From Ruminococcus sp. (GTDB lineage Bacteria > Bacillota > Clostridia > Oscillospirales > Acutalibacteraceae), in the NCBI GenBank assembly GCA_017481885.1, contig JAFUOM010000063.1:1-63703 (forward strand): 63,703 nt of DNA, given 5' to 3'. The position numbers and the translations under genes are program-made. Positions 1 through 8,319 of the stretch are shown here, piece after piece; positions within the stretch are counted from its first letter, which is position 1; each line of letters starts with the position of its first letter. The notes under the pieces were generated by a model. That model had not been told where the DNA came from. It searched no databases and saw nothing but the letters and a program-made list of their open reading frames with translations.

Positions 1-1
1 G

Positions 2-904
2 ACTTTAGAGAGAACTCCTGCTCTTGTTCACGGTGGTCCGTTTGCTAACATTGCTCACGGCTGCAACTCTGTTATCGCTACAAAAATGGCGATGAAGCTC
101 GCTGATTACGCTATCACAGAGGCTGGTTTCGGTGCTGACTTAGGTGCTGAAAAGTTCCTTGACATCAAGTGCAGATATGCAGGTCTTAACCCATCAGCAG
201 TTGTTATCGTTGCTACAATCCGTGCTCTCAAGATGCACGGCGGTGTTCCAAAGACAGAATTAAACGGCGAAAACTTAGAGGCTCTTAAAGCAGGTATTCC
301 TAACCTTTTACGCCATGTTTCTAATATTAAAGACGTGTACAAGCTTCCATCTGTTGTTGCTGTTAACCGTTTCCCAACCGATACAGACGCTGAGGTTGAG
401 CTTGTAATTGAAGAGTGCAAAAAGCTCGGCGTTAACGTTATTCTTTCTAACGTATGGGCTGAAGGTGGTCAGGGCGGTATTGAGCTTGCTAAAGAGGTTA
501 TCCGTCTTTGTGAAGAAGAGGACAGCTCTAACTTTACATTCTCATATGAGCTTGACGGCACAATTGAAGATAAAATTCAGGCAATTGTCAGAAACGTTTA
601 CCGCGGAAATAATGTTCTTTACTCAAAGCAGGCTAAAAAGCAGATTGCAGACTTAACAAAGAACGGCTTTGACAAGATTCCTGTATGTATCGCAAAAACT
701 CAGTACAGCTTCTCTGACGATGCTACAAAGCTCGGTGCACCTGAGAATTTTGACATTGAGGTTAAGAATGTTAAAGTATCAGCCGGTGCAGGTTTCGTTG
801 TAGTTTTAACAGGCGATATTATGACAATGCCGGGTCTTCCAAAGGTTCCTGCTGCTGAGATAATCGACGTTGACGAAAACGGTGTTATTTCAGGCTTGTT
901 CTGA
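2..904 (+). CDS. fhs: Formate--tetrahydrofolate ligase, C-terminal part
   Basis: This is the 3' part of a gene that begins before the window; the frame is open from base 2 and 300 residues are visible out of the roughly 555 usual for the family. The enzyme makes 10-formyl-tetrahydrofolate from formate, THF and ATP in the cytoplasm. It feeds purine synthesis and, in acetogens, the methyl branch of the Wood-Ljungdahl pathway. The visible start carries the conserved [19 protein letters not shown] stretch, and the C-terminal half contains the typical [12 protein letters not shown] and PGLPKVPAA motifs. Codon use is strongly biased, as in a highly expressed gene. A strong hairpin follows at 969-991. 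Identification is firm; the role in acetogenesis cannot be judged from here. Confidence 0.97.
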   Translation, partial: TLERTPALVHGGPFANIAHGCNSVIATKMAMKLADYAITEAGFGADLGAEKFLDIKCRYAGLNPSAVVIVATIRALKMHGGVPKTELNGENLEALKAGIPNLLRHVSNIKDVYKLPSVVAVNRFPTDTDAEVELVIEECKKLGVNVILSNVWAEGGQGGIELAKEVIRLCEEEDSSNFTFSYELDGTIEDKIQAIVRNVYRGNNVLYSKQAKKQIADLTKNGFDKIPVCIAKTQYSFSDDATKLGAPENFDIEVKNVKVSAGAGFVVVLTGDIMTMPGLPKVPAAEIIDVDENGVISGLF

Positions 905-968
905 TTTTTGCATCAAAACTAACCGTATTTAGCATAACAACTTAATACTCTTGCAGATAACAGAAAAC

Positions 969-991
969 GCCACGGGTCTATACCGTGGCGT
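969..991. terminator. Bidirectional hairpin terminator
   Basis: CGCCACGG and CCGTGGCG form an 8-bp GC-rich stem with a 7-nt loop between the converging fhs and RDD genes. The stem bases are the same as those of the hairpin at 5045-5075, downstream of the second RDD gene. Confidence 0.8.
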
Positions 992-1001
992 TGTTTGCTA
1001 T

Positions 1002-1610
1002 CTATAAAGTTGAGTACCAGCCAAAACAAATCAATGCTAAAAATGCGATTATAGCAAAAACAAACACAGCCCCCGTAATAATAACACGTTTCATTTTTGT
1101 TGACTCTGAGTCTGTATCGGGAGTGGTTTTGGTGCTGTCTGTATCTGTGTTATTTGGTGTGGTGTTGCCGTCTAAGCTAAGGTCGGGTGAACTATTTACC
1201 TGCTTTTTGGAAACTACGATAGTGTTTGCCACCCTGTCGCCAAGTGACTTTCCCTCGACAAGTATCGAGATTGCTTCAACAGGAAGAATGAAGAAAAAAA
1301 GACAGCGCAGGATTCTTTTTAAAACAGGCGGCTTTTTATGAGTTGCACAGTCAATTACACGCAAGCGAAAGATGCGTTTTCCTAGACTTGTACCACCAAA
1401 CAAAAAGTCTCGAAGTAACAGTAAAACGCCGTATTTGTTCAGTATTTGATTTATCAGAGTTTCTGTCATGAGGTCGATGTTGCCACTGCTACCAAGTATA
1501 ACAACGACAGTAATAATTACAGCAAAAACCAGAGCAAAGCTCAAAAATCCATCAAGTAAAAACGCAAAAACTCTGCGTGTTTTTACACTGGTTGTGTTGT
1601 AATCAAGCAT
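1002..1610 (-). CDS. RDD-family membrane protein
   Basis: A 202-residue protein of the RDD family, small integral membrane proteins of mostly unknown function, some linked to transport or ion tolerance. Visible features are an N-terminal RRVFAFLLDGF stretch leading into two membrane helices, a central GGTSLGKRIFRLRVID motif, and GKSLGDRVANTIVV before a hydrophilic Ser/Thr-rich linker. A last membrane helix lies at the C-terminus. I chose the ATG at 1610 because AAAGGTG sits six bases upstream; an in-frame GTG at 1619 has no spaced Shine-Dalgarno. It is transcribed away from the ABC transporter genes from a clear promoter (1653-1681). It resembles the C-terminal part of the HTH-RDD protein at 5085-6287, on the other side of the transporter. 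Function unknown. Confidence 0.85.
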   Translation of the reverse strand: MLDYNTTSVKTRRVFAFLLDGFLSFALVFAVIITVVVILGSSGNIDLMTETLINQILNKYGVLLLLRDFLFGGTSLGKRIFRLRVIDCATHKKPPVLKRILRCLFFFILPVEAISILVEGKSLGDRVANTIVVSKKQVNSSPDLSLDGNTTPNNTDTDSTKTTPDTDSESTKMKRVIITGAVFVFAIIAFLALICFGWYSTL

Positions 1611-1652
1611 AAGGTTCACCTTTTATAGTTGTATTCTATAGTTTGTAAAATA

Positions 1653-1681
1653 AGTATATGGTAGCATAACACAAAAGTCAA
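1653..1681 (-). promoter_or_regulatory. Vegetative promoter of the RDD gene
   Basis: On the minus strand, TTGACT (1676-1681) and TATACT (1653-1658) are separated by 17 bases. The predicted transcription start lies about 35 bases before the RDD start codon. Confidence 0.75.
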
Positions 1682-1687
1682 GCGGAT

Positions 1688-1708
1688 GTGATAAGTAAAT
1701 GTTATCAC
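1688..1708. promoter_or_regulatory. 21-bp palindromic operator candidate
   Basis: GTGATAA, 7 bases, then TTATCAC: a perfect 7-bp inverted repeat lying between the -35 boxes of two divergent promoters (1676-1681 and 1744-1749). Its place and symmetry suggest a dimeric regulator site. Which protein binds is unknown. Confidence 0.5.
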
Positions 1709-1743
1709 TTTTCACAAATATGAACAATTTATTAACTTTCTAG

Positions 1744-1772
1744 TTGACAAATGCTTTTTTGCGTGGTAAACT
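1744..1772 (+). promoter_or_regulatory. Vegetative promoter of the ABC exporter operon
   Basis: TTGACA (1744-1749), 17-bp spacer, TAAACT (1767-1772). Transcription would start near 1779, about 210 bases before the ATPase start codon, leaving room for the structured leader. Confidence 0.8.
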
Positions 1773-1784
1773 ACGGTCAAATCA

Positions 1785-1960
1785 AATACCTATGAGGGAG
1801 TAGCAGGCGGCTAAGCCGTAGCAAGTCAACATCCTGGCAGTTGTTAAACTGTCTGGCTTGTTTTAAATTGCCAGACTCATGTACACTTTTGCTGTGCATG
1901 GAGTCTACCTATATCGATTTTTTTACCCAAGTATAGCAAACGCTGTGCTTGGGTTTTTGT
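1785..1960 (+). promoter_or_regulatory. Riboswitch-like leader (yybP-ykoY / Mn2+ type) with terminator
   Basis: The leader holds GGGAGTAGC near its start, a CGGC-TAA-GCCG hairpin (1808-1818), then GTCAACATCCTGGC with CTGGC (1834-1838) able to pair with GCCAG (1870-1874). A further hairpin, CATG..CAC/GTGCATG, lies at 1878-1900, followed by GGAGTCTACCTATA, which can close a P1-like stem with the start. The GGGAGTAG and GTCAACA blocks resemble the yybP-ykoY (manganese) riboswitch. An intrinsic terminator (ACCCAAG 1925-1931, CTTGGGT 1948-1954, then T's) lies between the leader and the ATPase gene, so control by termination is plausible. The class assignment is from memory of the consensus and is not certain. 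Confidence 0.55.
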
Positions 1961-1989
1961 TTTAGTAAAACAAAACGAGGAGAAGAATT

Positions 1990-2688
1990 ATGTTTATCGA
2001 AATCAAAGGTATTAAAAAGCACTTCGGTGAGGGAGACAGCAGAGTTGATGTGTTAAAGGGCATCGATTTACAGCTCCACAAAGGCGAGTTTTGCGTATTG
2101 CTTGGTCCATCAGGTTCGGGTAAATCTACTTTGCTTAACATCATCGGTGGTATTGATTACGCTGACAGCGGTTACATCAGCGTTGACGGTGAGAAAATTG
2201 AGGAAATGAACGAGAAAGAGCTCACCAATTACAGAAGAAAACACTTGGGCTATGTGTTCCAGATGTACAATCTTATTCCAAACCTTACAGTAAGAGAGAA
2301 CATTGAGGTTGGTGCTTATCTCTCAGATAATCCGCTTGATGTTGACGAGTTACTAAAAACACTCGGTCTTTTTGAGCATCAGCACAAGCTTCCAAACCAG
2401 CTTTCCGGTGGTCAGCAGCAGCGTACTGCTATCGGCAGAGCGATTGTCAAAAACCCTGATGTGCTTATGTGCGACGAGCCGACAGGCGCTCTTGACTACA
2501 ACACTTCAAAGGAGATTTTAAAGCTTATTGAAGACGTTAACAAAAAGTACGGCAACACAATCATTATGGTAACTCACAACGACGCTATCAAGTATATGGC
2601 TGACAGAGTTGTAAAACTTCGAGATGGTGTTATTCGTAGCAATAGGCTTAACGACAGCAAAATTTCAGCTACAGAGCTTGACTGGTAA
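1990..2688 (+). CDS. ABC transporter ATP-binding protein (LolD/MacB type)
   Basis: A 232-residue cytoplasmic ATPase that would drive the FtsX-type permease encoded next. Walker A GPSGSGKST lies at 39-47, the Q-loop at Gln91, the signature LSGGQ at 138-142, Walker B VLMCDEP at 158-164 and the H-loop His at about 196, so all catalytic elements are intact. Length and the QQQRTAIGRAIVKNPDVL stretch fit the MacB/LolD/BceA group, which move lipids, peptides or antimicrobials and usually do not import nutrients. The gene starts at ATG 1990 with a GAGGAG site, behind a long structured leader ending in a terminator. The permease gene follows after 12 bases, so the two form an operon. No two-component genes are adjacent, which argues against a typical Bce module. 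Confidence 0.93.
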   Translation: MFIEIKGIKKHFGEGDSRVDVLKGIDLQLHKGEFCVLLGPSGSGKSTLLNIIGGIDYADSGYISVDGEKIEEMNEKELTNYRRKHLGYVFQMYNLIPNLTVRENIEVGAYLSDNPLDVDELLKTLGLFEHQHKLPNQLSGGQQQRTAIGRAIVKNPDVLMCDEPTGALDYNTSKEILKLIEDVNKKYGNTIIMVTHNDAIKYMADRVVKLRDGVIRSNRLNDSKISATELDW

Positions 2689-2700
2689 GGAGGGGCAAAA

Positions 2701-4953
2701 ATGAAAAATCCACTTTTGAAAAGATTAAAAAGAGAATTTAAAAGCGAATTTTCAAAGTACCTTGTAATCTTTATTTTTATGATATCAGTCATCGGCTTTG
2801 TGTCGGGCTTTTTGGTTGCTTCAAGCAGTATGATTAAAGCAAACGATGAAAGCTTTGAAAAATACAACATTGAAGACGGTAACTTTGAGCTGTACGCTGA
2901 GTGTACAGACCAGCTTCAAACTGAGCTTGAAAACAGCGGTGTAGAGCTTTTTGAAAACTTCTATGTTGAGAAAGAAACAGGCAACGTTGATTCAACTTTG
3001 AGAATCTTTAAAAACCGCGAGGATGTTAACAAAATCTGTGTTATGGAAGGTTCGCTTCCTGATGAAAACGGCGAGATTGCTGTTGACAGAATGTACGCTG
3101 ACAACAACGATATCGAGGTTGGCGACTCCATTGTAATTGATTCAAAGGGTTACAAAGTTTCGGGTTTAGTTTCGTTTTCTGACTACACAGCTCTTTATTC
3201 AAGTCCGTCGGATATGATGTTTGACTCAGTTAAGTTCGGCGTAGCTACAGTGACGAACGAGGACTTTGAGAGCTTGAGTGAAGATAATATGCACTACTGC
3301 TATTCGTTCACTTTTGATGATGAGCCAAAGGATGATACACAGGCTAAAGAAATGTGCGACGATGTGATTGAAATTATCGCTGAGCACACCTTACCTGTCA
3401 GCTTTATTCCGGGTTACTCAAATATGGCTTTCAATATGGTTGGCAACGACCTTGGTAACGACAAAAACATTGTTATTATGTTCTTATACATTGTTGTGCT
3501 GATAATCGCTTTCATTTTTGCTATCACTACAAGCAATACTATTATAAAGGAAGCTGCTGTTATCGGAACGCTTCGAGCTTCGGGTTACAAAAAGCGTGAG
3601 ATAATCGCCCACTATATGACAATGCCGATGATTGTAATTGTTGTTTCGGCTATTGTGGGTAACGTGCTCGGATATACCGTGTTTAAAAATGTGGCTGCTT
3701 CGATGTATTACTCATCATTCAGCTTGCCGACATACGAAACTGTATGGAATATGGAGGCTTTCCTGCTCACAACAGTTATTCCTGTTGTAATAATGTTTAT
3801 TATCAACTTTGTTATTCTGTGTAACAAATTAAGACTTTCTCCGTTGAAATTCTTACGCAGAGATTTGTCTATGAGTATGAGCAAAAGGGCTTTGAAATTA
3901 AGTCACAAGCTCCCGATTATGTTCAGATACAGACTAAGAGTTATTTTACAGAATATGCCAAACTACATTATGATTGTTTTTGGTGTGTTTCTTGCTAACG
4001 TAATTCTGCTGTTCGGTATGGCTTTGCCAGCTGTTATTGATAACTACCAAAACGAGATTGTTTCCAATATGGTGTGTGATTATCAGTACGTGCTCAAAGC
4101 TCCTGTAGAAACTGATGTCAAGAGTGCTGAGAAGTTCTCTGTCACCTCGCTTGAAACATTAGAAGGTAAGCTTAAAAGCGAGAACGTTTCTGTTTACGGT
4201 ATTACAGATAACAGCAAATATGTTGATGTTGACTTGAGCGGTGACGGCGTTTACATTTCAAACGCTTTGTCCGAAAAGTTCGACGTTAACAAGGGCGACA
4301 CCCTCACTTTAAAGGAAAGCTACGGCGAAGACGAATATAAGTTTACAGTTGACGGTATTTACTACTATCCCGGTGCTATTGCTGTGTTTATGAGTGATGA
4401 GATGTTCTGTGAGACTTTCGATTTTGACAGCGGTTATTACAACGGCTATCTTTGTGACGAAGAAATCCTCGACATTGACGAAGAGTTCATTGCTACAAAA
4501 ATCACCGAGGATGACCTTACAAAAACATCACGTCAGATGCAGACATCAATGGGTTCGCTGATGGGCTTGCTGTCAGGTTTCGGTATACTGATGTTTATGC
4601 TGATTATCTATCTGTTGTCAAAGATTATTATCGAGAAGAACGCTCAGTCAATTTCTATGACTAAGGTGCTCGGTTACAAAGACTCTGAAACAAGCTCGCT
4701 GTACATTTTGTCTACAAGTATTGTGGTTGTGCTGTCAATAGTGCTCACAATCCCTGTTGTTAACTACCTGATGAAGTACCTGTGCGATACAATGCTTACT
4801 CAGTATCCTGGCTATCTGCCGTATTTCGTGCCGTTTGATACATTTATCAAAATGGCTTTGTGCGGTATCGTTTCGTACTGTGTGATTGCTTTCTTCGAGT
4901 ACAGAAAGGTTAAGAAAATTAAACTTGACTTGGCTCTCAAAAACAGGGAGTAA
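2701..4953 (+). CDS. FtsX-family ABC transporter permease
   Basis: A 750-residue membrane protein paired with the preceding ATPase; TAAGGAGG overlaps the ATPase stop and serves as its ribosome site. It has the layout of two fused FtsX units: one helix near residues 20-42, a large extracytoplasmic domain, three helices between about 258 and 377, a helix near 425-445, a second extracytoplasmic domain, and three closing helices between about 630 and 740. This mirrors MacB/YknZ-like exporters that work by mechanical movement of the outer domains. The substrate is unknown; candidates include peptides, lipids or a cell-wall ligand. The leader class (possibly manganese-sensing) would be an unusual controller for this family. 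Confidence 0.88.
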   Translation: MKNPLLKRLKREFKSEFSKYLVIFIFMISVIGFVSGFLVASSSMIKANDESFEKYNIEDGNFELYAECTDQLQTELENSGVELFENFYVEKETGNVDSTLRIFKNREDVNKICVMEGSLPDENGEIAVDRMYADNNDIEVGDSIVIDSKGYKVSGLVSFSDYTALYSSPSDMMFDSVKFGVATVTNEDFESLSEDNMHYCYSFTFDDEPKDDTQAKEMCDDVIEIIAEHTLPVSFIPGYSNMAFNMVGNDLGNDKNIVIMFLYIVVLIIAFIFAITTSNTIIKEAAVIGTLRASGYKKREIIAHYMTMPMIVIVVSAIVGNVLGYTVFKNVAASMYYSSFSLPTYETVWNMEAFLLTTVIPVVIMFIINFVILCNKLRLSPLKFLRRDLSMSMSKRALKLSHKLPIMFRYRLRVILQNMPNYIMIVFGVFLANVILLFGMALPAVIDNYQNEIVSNMVCDYQYVLKAPVETDVKSAEKFSVTSLETLEGKLKSENVSVYGITDNSKYVDVDLSGDGVYISNALSEKFDVNKGDTLTLKESYGEDEYKFTVDGIYYYPGAIAVFMSDEMFCETFDFDSGYYNGYLCDEEILDIDEEFIATKITEDDLTKTSRQMQTSMGSLMGLLSGFGILMFMLIIYLLSKIIIEKNAQSISMTKVLGYKDSETSSLYILSTSIVVVLSIVLTIPVVNYLMKYLCDTMLTQYPGYLPYFVPFDTFIKMALCGIVSYCVIAFFEYRKVKKIKLDLALKNRE

Positions 4954-5044
4954 TATTAATCGCAGGTGACCACTGGTTACTAAAAGCTATTCGTTACAAA
5001 ACTATACCCTGCTCATAGGCAGAAGAATATATCAATATAGTAAT

Positions 5045-5075
5045 AACGCCACGGTGAGAATAAAACCGTGGCGTT
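5045..5075. terminator. Bidirectional terminator between permease and HTH-RDD genes
   Basis: AACGCCACGG (5045-5054) pairs with CCGTGGCGTT (5066-5075), a 10-bp stem with an 11-nt loop, between converging genes. Its core is the same CGCCACGG/CCGTGGCG stem as at 969-991. Confidence 0.8.
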
Positions 5076-5084
5076 TGTTGTATC

Positions 5085-6287
5085 TTATTTAAAATCTGTG
5101 CATTCGTCACAGACGTACCAGTTGTCTGTTTCGTCTTTGTGTAGCACTACCGTGTATGTGCTAAAACCTACTCGAAATCCGATTTCGGTGCGATATTCTG
5201 AAATCCCGTCTGCTGATGTGTATGTGCGAGAGCTGTATTTGCAGTGATGAATTTTGTTTTCGCTGTAGCCCTTACTTTGCATCAGTTCGCTGTTTACCAT
5301 ATAGTCGTATGCCAGCTGGTACTCGTCGGTATTTCTGCTCATTCCTAAAGCAAAAGAAATTATTAAGAACAGCATCAGTATGGCTAATATAACAGAAACC
5401 ACGGCTAGTGCAATATTTCGCTTGGTGTTATTTTTGGGCGGAGTGTAACTGCTTAGCTGTTCTATTGAATGAGTAGGAGCGTTATCTGCTGTTGTCGTAT
5501 ACGGCACAGGTGATGTGTTGTCGCTATAAACATCAGCAGGCTTTTTGTTTACTTCTTCTGCATTAATCGGGTTGAGCGAATGTAGCGTCTTACCAAGGTC
5601 GCTTGTCTGCACAACCACGGTATGTGCAACATAGTCACCGATTGACTTGCCTGATACCAGCATAACAATACCGTCTATGTTTTGCAGAAAGAAGAACAGG
5701 TCACGCAATAAAAGTTTAGACTTCTTAGGCATAGAAGCGGTGTTTAAATCCAGTATAACCAGTCCCGTGATGCGCTTACCCAGACTTCTGCCACCCCACA
5801 TAAAATCACGCATAATAACTAAAACAGGGTATAAAAGCATTGTCAAAAAACCCACAGGAGCAATGACCCCATCACTCATCAGACCCAGCTTGTCATAAAA
5901 AACGAAGAGACTCAACAAAAGAGCGAGTACAATCAGTCCTGCTATGTTCCAGTCGATAAGAAACGCCAGTATTCGCTTGAACTTAACCTTTGCGGTGGTG
6001 TAGGAGTCGGTTCGACGAAGATACTCGTAGCGGTCTGATATCAGCTTCACTGCGTTTTGGTCCAGGGTTTCCTGTGGTATGTATCTGCCCTCAATCAGTT
6101 CTTCTGCTCGAACATCAAGCGTATTTGCGAGTTTGAACAAAACATTAACCCTCGGCTTTGATTCGCCGTTCTCCCATTTGGAAACAGCGGCAGGGGTGAC
6201 TCCCATTTCTCTTGCTATGTCCGCTTGGGTGTAGCCCTTTTTTTCTCTGAGCATACAAAGGAAGTTTCCAAATTTGTAGTCGTTCAT
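5085..6287 (-). CDS. XRE-type HTH regulator fused to an RDD membrane domain
   Basis: A 400-residue fusion. Residues 1-70 are a Cro/CI-type helix-turn-helix (GYTQADIAREMGVTPAAVSK, then WENGESKPRV). Residues about 105-235 form an RDD membrane domain with helices and the motifs GGRSLGKRI and GKSIGDYVAHTVVV. A Ser/Thr/Pro-rich linker, another membrane helix near 290-312 and an extracytoplasmic tail of about 85 residues follow. The DNA-binding head would face the cytoplasm, so this could be a membrane-tethered regulator. The start at 6287 is supported by an AGGAGAG site and a strong promoter (6312-6340). It diverges from the membrane protein gene at 6477, a possible target. The signal it senses is unknown. 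Confidence 0.85.
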   Translation of the reverse strand: MNDYKFGNFLCMLREKKGYTQADIAREMGVTPAAVSKWENGESKPRVNVLFKLANTLDVRAEELIEGRYIPQETLDQNAVKLISDRYEYLRRTDSYTTAKVKFKRILAFLIDWNIAGLIVLALLLSLFVFYDKLGLMSDGVIAPVGFLTMLLYPVLVIMRDFMWGGRSLGKRITGLVILDLNTASMPKKSKLLLRDLFFFLQNIDGIVMLVSGKSIGDYVAHTVVVQTSDLGKTLHSLNPINAEEVNKKPADVYSDNTSPVPYTTTADNAPTHSIEQLSSYTPPKNNTKRNIALAVVSVILAILMLFLIISFALGMSRNTDEYQLAYDYMVNSELMQSKGYSENKIHHCKYSSRTYTSADGISEYRTEIGFRVGFSTYTVVLHKDETDNWYVCDECTDFK

Positions 6288-6311
6288 AGTGATCTCTCCT
6301 TTTACGATTTT

Positions 6312-6340
6312 ATTATAGAAAAACTTGTGCTACAGGTCAA
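6312..6340 (-). promoter_or_regulatory. Vegetative promoter of the HTH-RDD gene
   Basis: On the minus strand, TTGACC (6335-6340) and TATAAT (6312-6317) are separated by 17 bases. GTTGA/TCAAC motifs at 6337, 6351, 6362 and 6413 surround this and the divergent promoter and could be sites for the XRE domain. Confidence 0.8.
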
Positions 6341-6413
6341 CAAAATCAATGTTGAATTTTAGTTGATATTGTAAAAACGGCTTGTTTATGCGGTTTTTAA
6401 AAGTGGTGATTTG

Positions 6414-6441
6414 TTGACTTTGAAAGTGGGCGCTGTATAAT
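6414..6441 (+). promoter_or_regulatory. Vegetative promoter of the 240-aa membrane protein
   Basis: TTGACT (6414-6419), 16-bp spacer, TATAAT (6436-6441). It lies about 36 bases before the ATG at 6477 and just upstream of that gene's Shine-Dalgarno. Confidence 0.8.
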
Positions 6442-6476
6442 AATTGTATAAACTTCTGTGTGTTAGGAGAGGTAGA

Positions 6477-7199
6477 ATGTTTTACATTTATAGAGGTGTA
6501 TTTGTAGCTTTTGCTTTCGGTCTTGTTTTACTGCTTAGTATCAGGACATTAAAGCGATATCTCAGTGCTCACAATCCATCAGATTGCACCTGTGATGACG
6601 AACGTGTCAAAGTGAGAAAGCGAAACACTGTATTAAAAGTGTGCGTTTTTGTATTGCTTTTTGTGTTTCTTACTATGCTGTTGCTTTTGTGTAAGTATCC
6701 GTTTGAAGCAAAGTATATGACATTTTGTAGCGTGGAAGATGCACTGTCCTACAAATTCATTGATACTGATGGCATCAGCGTGAGCGATTATGATGACTGC
6801 GTATTTGTGCTTGATAAAGAGTATCAGCTTTATTCTCTTACTAAGATACAGGGTAAGTACAGTTTTGTTGACTACGGATGTGACGATTATTATTATAAGG
6901 CAGGCGGATGCCTTGTTGACAGATGTAAGGCAAAATACAACAGCCTTACAGACAAGACATTCTACACCGTGGTTGTAGATACAGACAAGAAGCCACAGGA
7001 TATAAATGTTGAGCTTGATTACTGTGAACCGTTTACTTATATCAGAGATTATGAGCTAAGACCACATTCAGGCTCGAATAATAAAGTCTGGGTGTACGCA
7101 ATACTCAAAGATGGTGAGCCTGAAAACGGACTTACTGTTGGCGTTGAGGGCGAAACAGCTTACCTTGATTTAAAGCAGATTAACGGGATATATCAATAA
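6477..7199 (+). CDS. Two-helix membrane protein of unknown function
   Basis: A 240-residue protein that I do not recognise. The ATG at 6477 is chosen because TAGGAGAG lies upstream and the promoter ends at 6441; an in-frame TTG at 6444 would fall within a few bases of the -10 box. Residues about 6-22 and 50-72 are hydrophobic helices separated by a charged loop (SAHNPSDCTCDDERVKVRK). The rest, about 165 residues, is hydrophilic and rich in Asp and Tyr and would be extracytoplasmic or cytoplasmic depending on topology. It is transcribed divergently from the HTH-RDD regulator with only 189 bases between the start codons, so co-regulation is likely. No enzyme motif is visible. Confidence 0.75.
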   Translation: MFYIYRGVFVAFAFGLVLLLSIRTLKRYLSAHNPSDCTCDDERVKVRKRNTVLKVCVFVLLFVFLTMLLLLCKYPFEAKYMTFCSVEDALSYKFIDTDGISVSDYDDCVFVLDKEYQLYSLTKIQGKYSFVDYGCDDYYYKAGGCLVDRCKAKYNSLTDKTFYTVVVDTDKKPQDINVELDYCEPFTYIRDYELRPHSGSNNKVWVYAILKDGEPENGLTVGVEGETAYLDLKQINGIYQ

Positions 7200-7202
7200 G
7201 AA

Positions 7203-7228
7203 AAGCCTGAGTTTTATCACTCAGGCTT
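7203..7228. terminator. Intrinsic terminator, bidirectional
   Basis: AAGCCTGAG (7203-7211) and CTCAGGCTT (7220-7228) followed by a T-run, between converging genes. Confidence 0.85.
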
Positions 7229-7242
7229 TTTTTGTTGCTGTT

Positions 7243-8184
7243 TTACAAAAGTTCTAAAAGTTTGATTGAACCGTCGACAAGGTAAGAGATATTTTCTTCA
7301 TCATAGACTGTGTCTTTTGAAGTGTGGATGCGGTCCATATAAAGTGTTTTGGTGTTCTTGAAGGTTTTGAGAGCGGCAACTCCGATGCCTTCTTTGAAGC
7401 TCATATTGTCGGACGGATAGAACACGCCTTTGTCTGCAATGTCAACTGTGATTGTTTCGTTTGACTTAAACACGTTTTGCAAAAGCTCTTTGTGCTTTTT
7501 TGTGGTTTTCTTCAAAGCAAAGAGAATTGTTTTGCCGTCTGATACGCAGTCAAAGTTTATGACGAGTTTGCTTTGCGCTATGTTTTTGTGCTTTGACGCA
7601 AACGTCGACGAACCGAAAAGTCCAGCTTCTTCCAAATCAAAGAAAATAAAAGCCACCTTGTCTTTTTGCTCGTCATTAAGCGTTGTCATTATATCAAGCA
7701 AGGTTGTTACACCCGAGGTGTTGTCGTTTGCAGTGTGCTTGTTAGCAGGGCCGAAAATCATCAGAAACAGCATCAAAAAGTAAACAATCAGCGAAATGTC
7801 TTTGCTGATTTCTATTACTCCGTATTCGCTTGCACCGCAGTATGTAAGTATTACGCTTGACAATATACCAAAAAAGACCGCAACAGCAACAAAGCCTGCA
7901 ACAATCAAAAACTGATATATAAGGTAAATGAAAAAGTTCTTCGGTGTGATGAAGTTAGGAAAGAAAAGTCTTGCACAGGTGTCGTAGTGAGCAGTGTAAA
8001 GCACCTTTGCTTTGTCTACGTCACCTACGATGATGTTTTTTGCACCAAAATAGCCTTTTTCGGTTTTTACATCGTAGCCGTATTTTTCGCAAACGCCTTT
8101 TACATATTCAATAAATGCTTTGCGTTGCTTTTTTGACTTTCTAACCTGATATTTTTCAAAAACTTCTTTTGTAGTCTGTGTCAT
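7243..8184 (-). CDS. Membrane-embedded M28-family zinc peptidase
   Basis: A 313-residue protein resembling the M28 aminopeptidase family. Metal-binding features are visible: TAHYDTC with the first His/Asp, GPANKHTANDNTSGV with the bridging Asp, DLEEAGLFGS with the catalytic Glu pair, NFDCVSDG with a further Asp, and RIHTSKDT with the last His. Two hydrophobic helices are inserted between the first and second metal motifs (about residues 95-160), so the enzyme is probably membrane-anchored. The ATG at 8184 is preferred because GAGGGGAT lies upstream; a longer reading frame to 8232 lacks a good site. It is a single gene convergent with the preceding one. The substrate is unknown; a peptide or aminoacyl substrate is likely from the family. 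Confidence 0.85.
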   Translation of the reverse strand: MTQTTKEVFEKYQVRKSKKQRKAFIEYVKGVCEKYGYDVKTEKGYFGAKNIIVGDVDKAKVLYTAHYDTCARLFFPNFITPKNFFIYLIYQFLIVAGFVAVAVFFGILSSVILTYCGASEYGVIEISKDISLIVYFLMLFLMIFGPANKHTANDNTSGVTTLLDIMTTLNDEQKDKVAFIFFDLEEAGLFGSSTFASKHKNIAQSKLVINFDCVSDGKTILFALKKTTKKHKELLQNVFKSNETITVDIADKGVFYPSDNMSFKEGIGVAALKTFKNTKTLYMDRIHTSKDTVYDEENISYLVDGSIKLLELL

Positions 8185-8319
8185 AAGTATCCCCTCAAAA
8201 ATTTGCACCGGTATTTCTATGTTTGTCCGCAAATTCTACTAAGTGATTAAAGCACAAATTACTTATGGTTTCAATAATTTGACAGCATTTTTTCAAGATT
8301 AATAAAACTTTTTTTCAGG

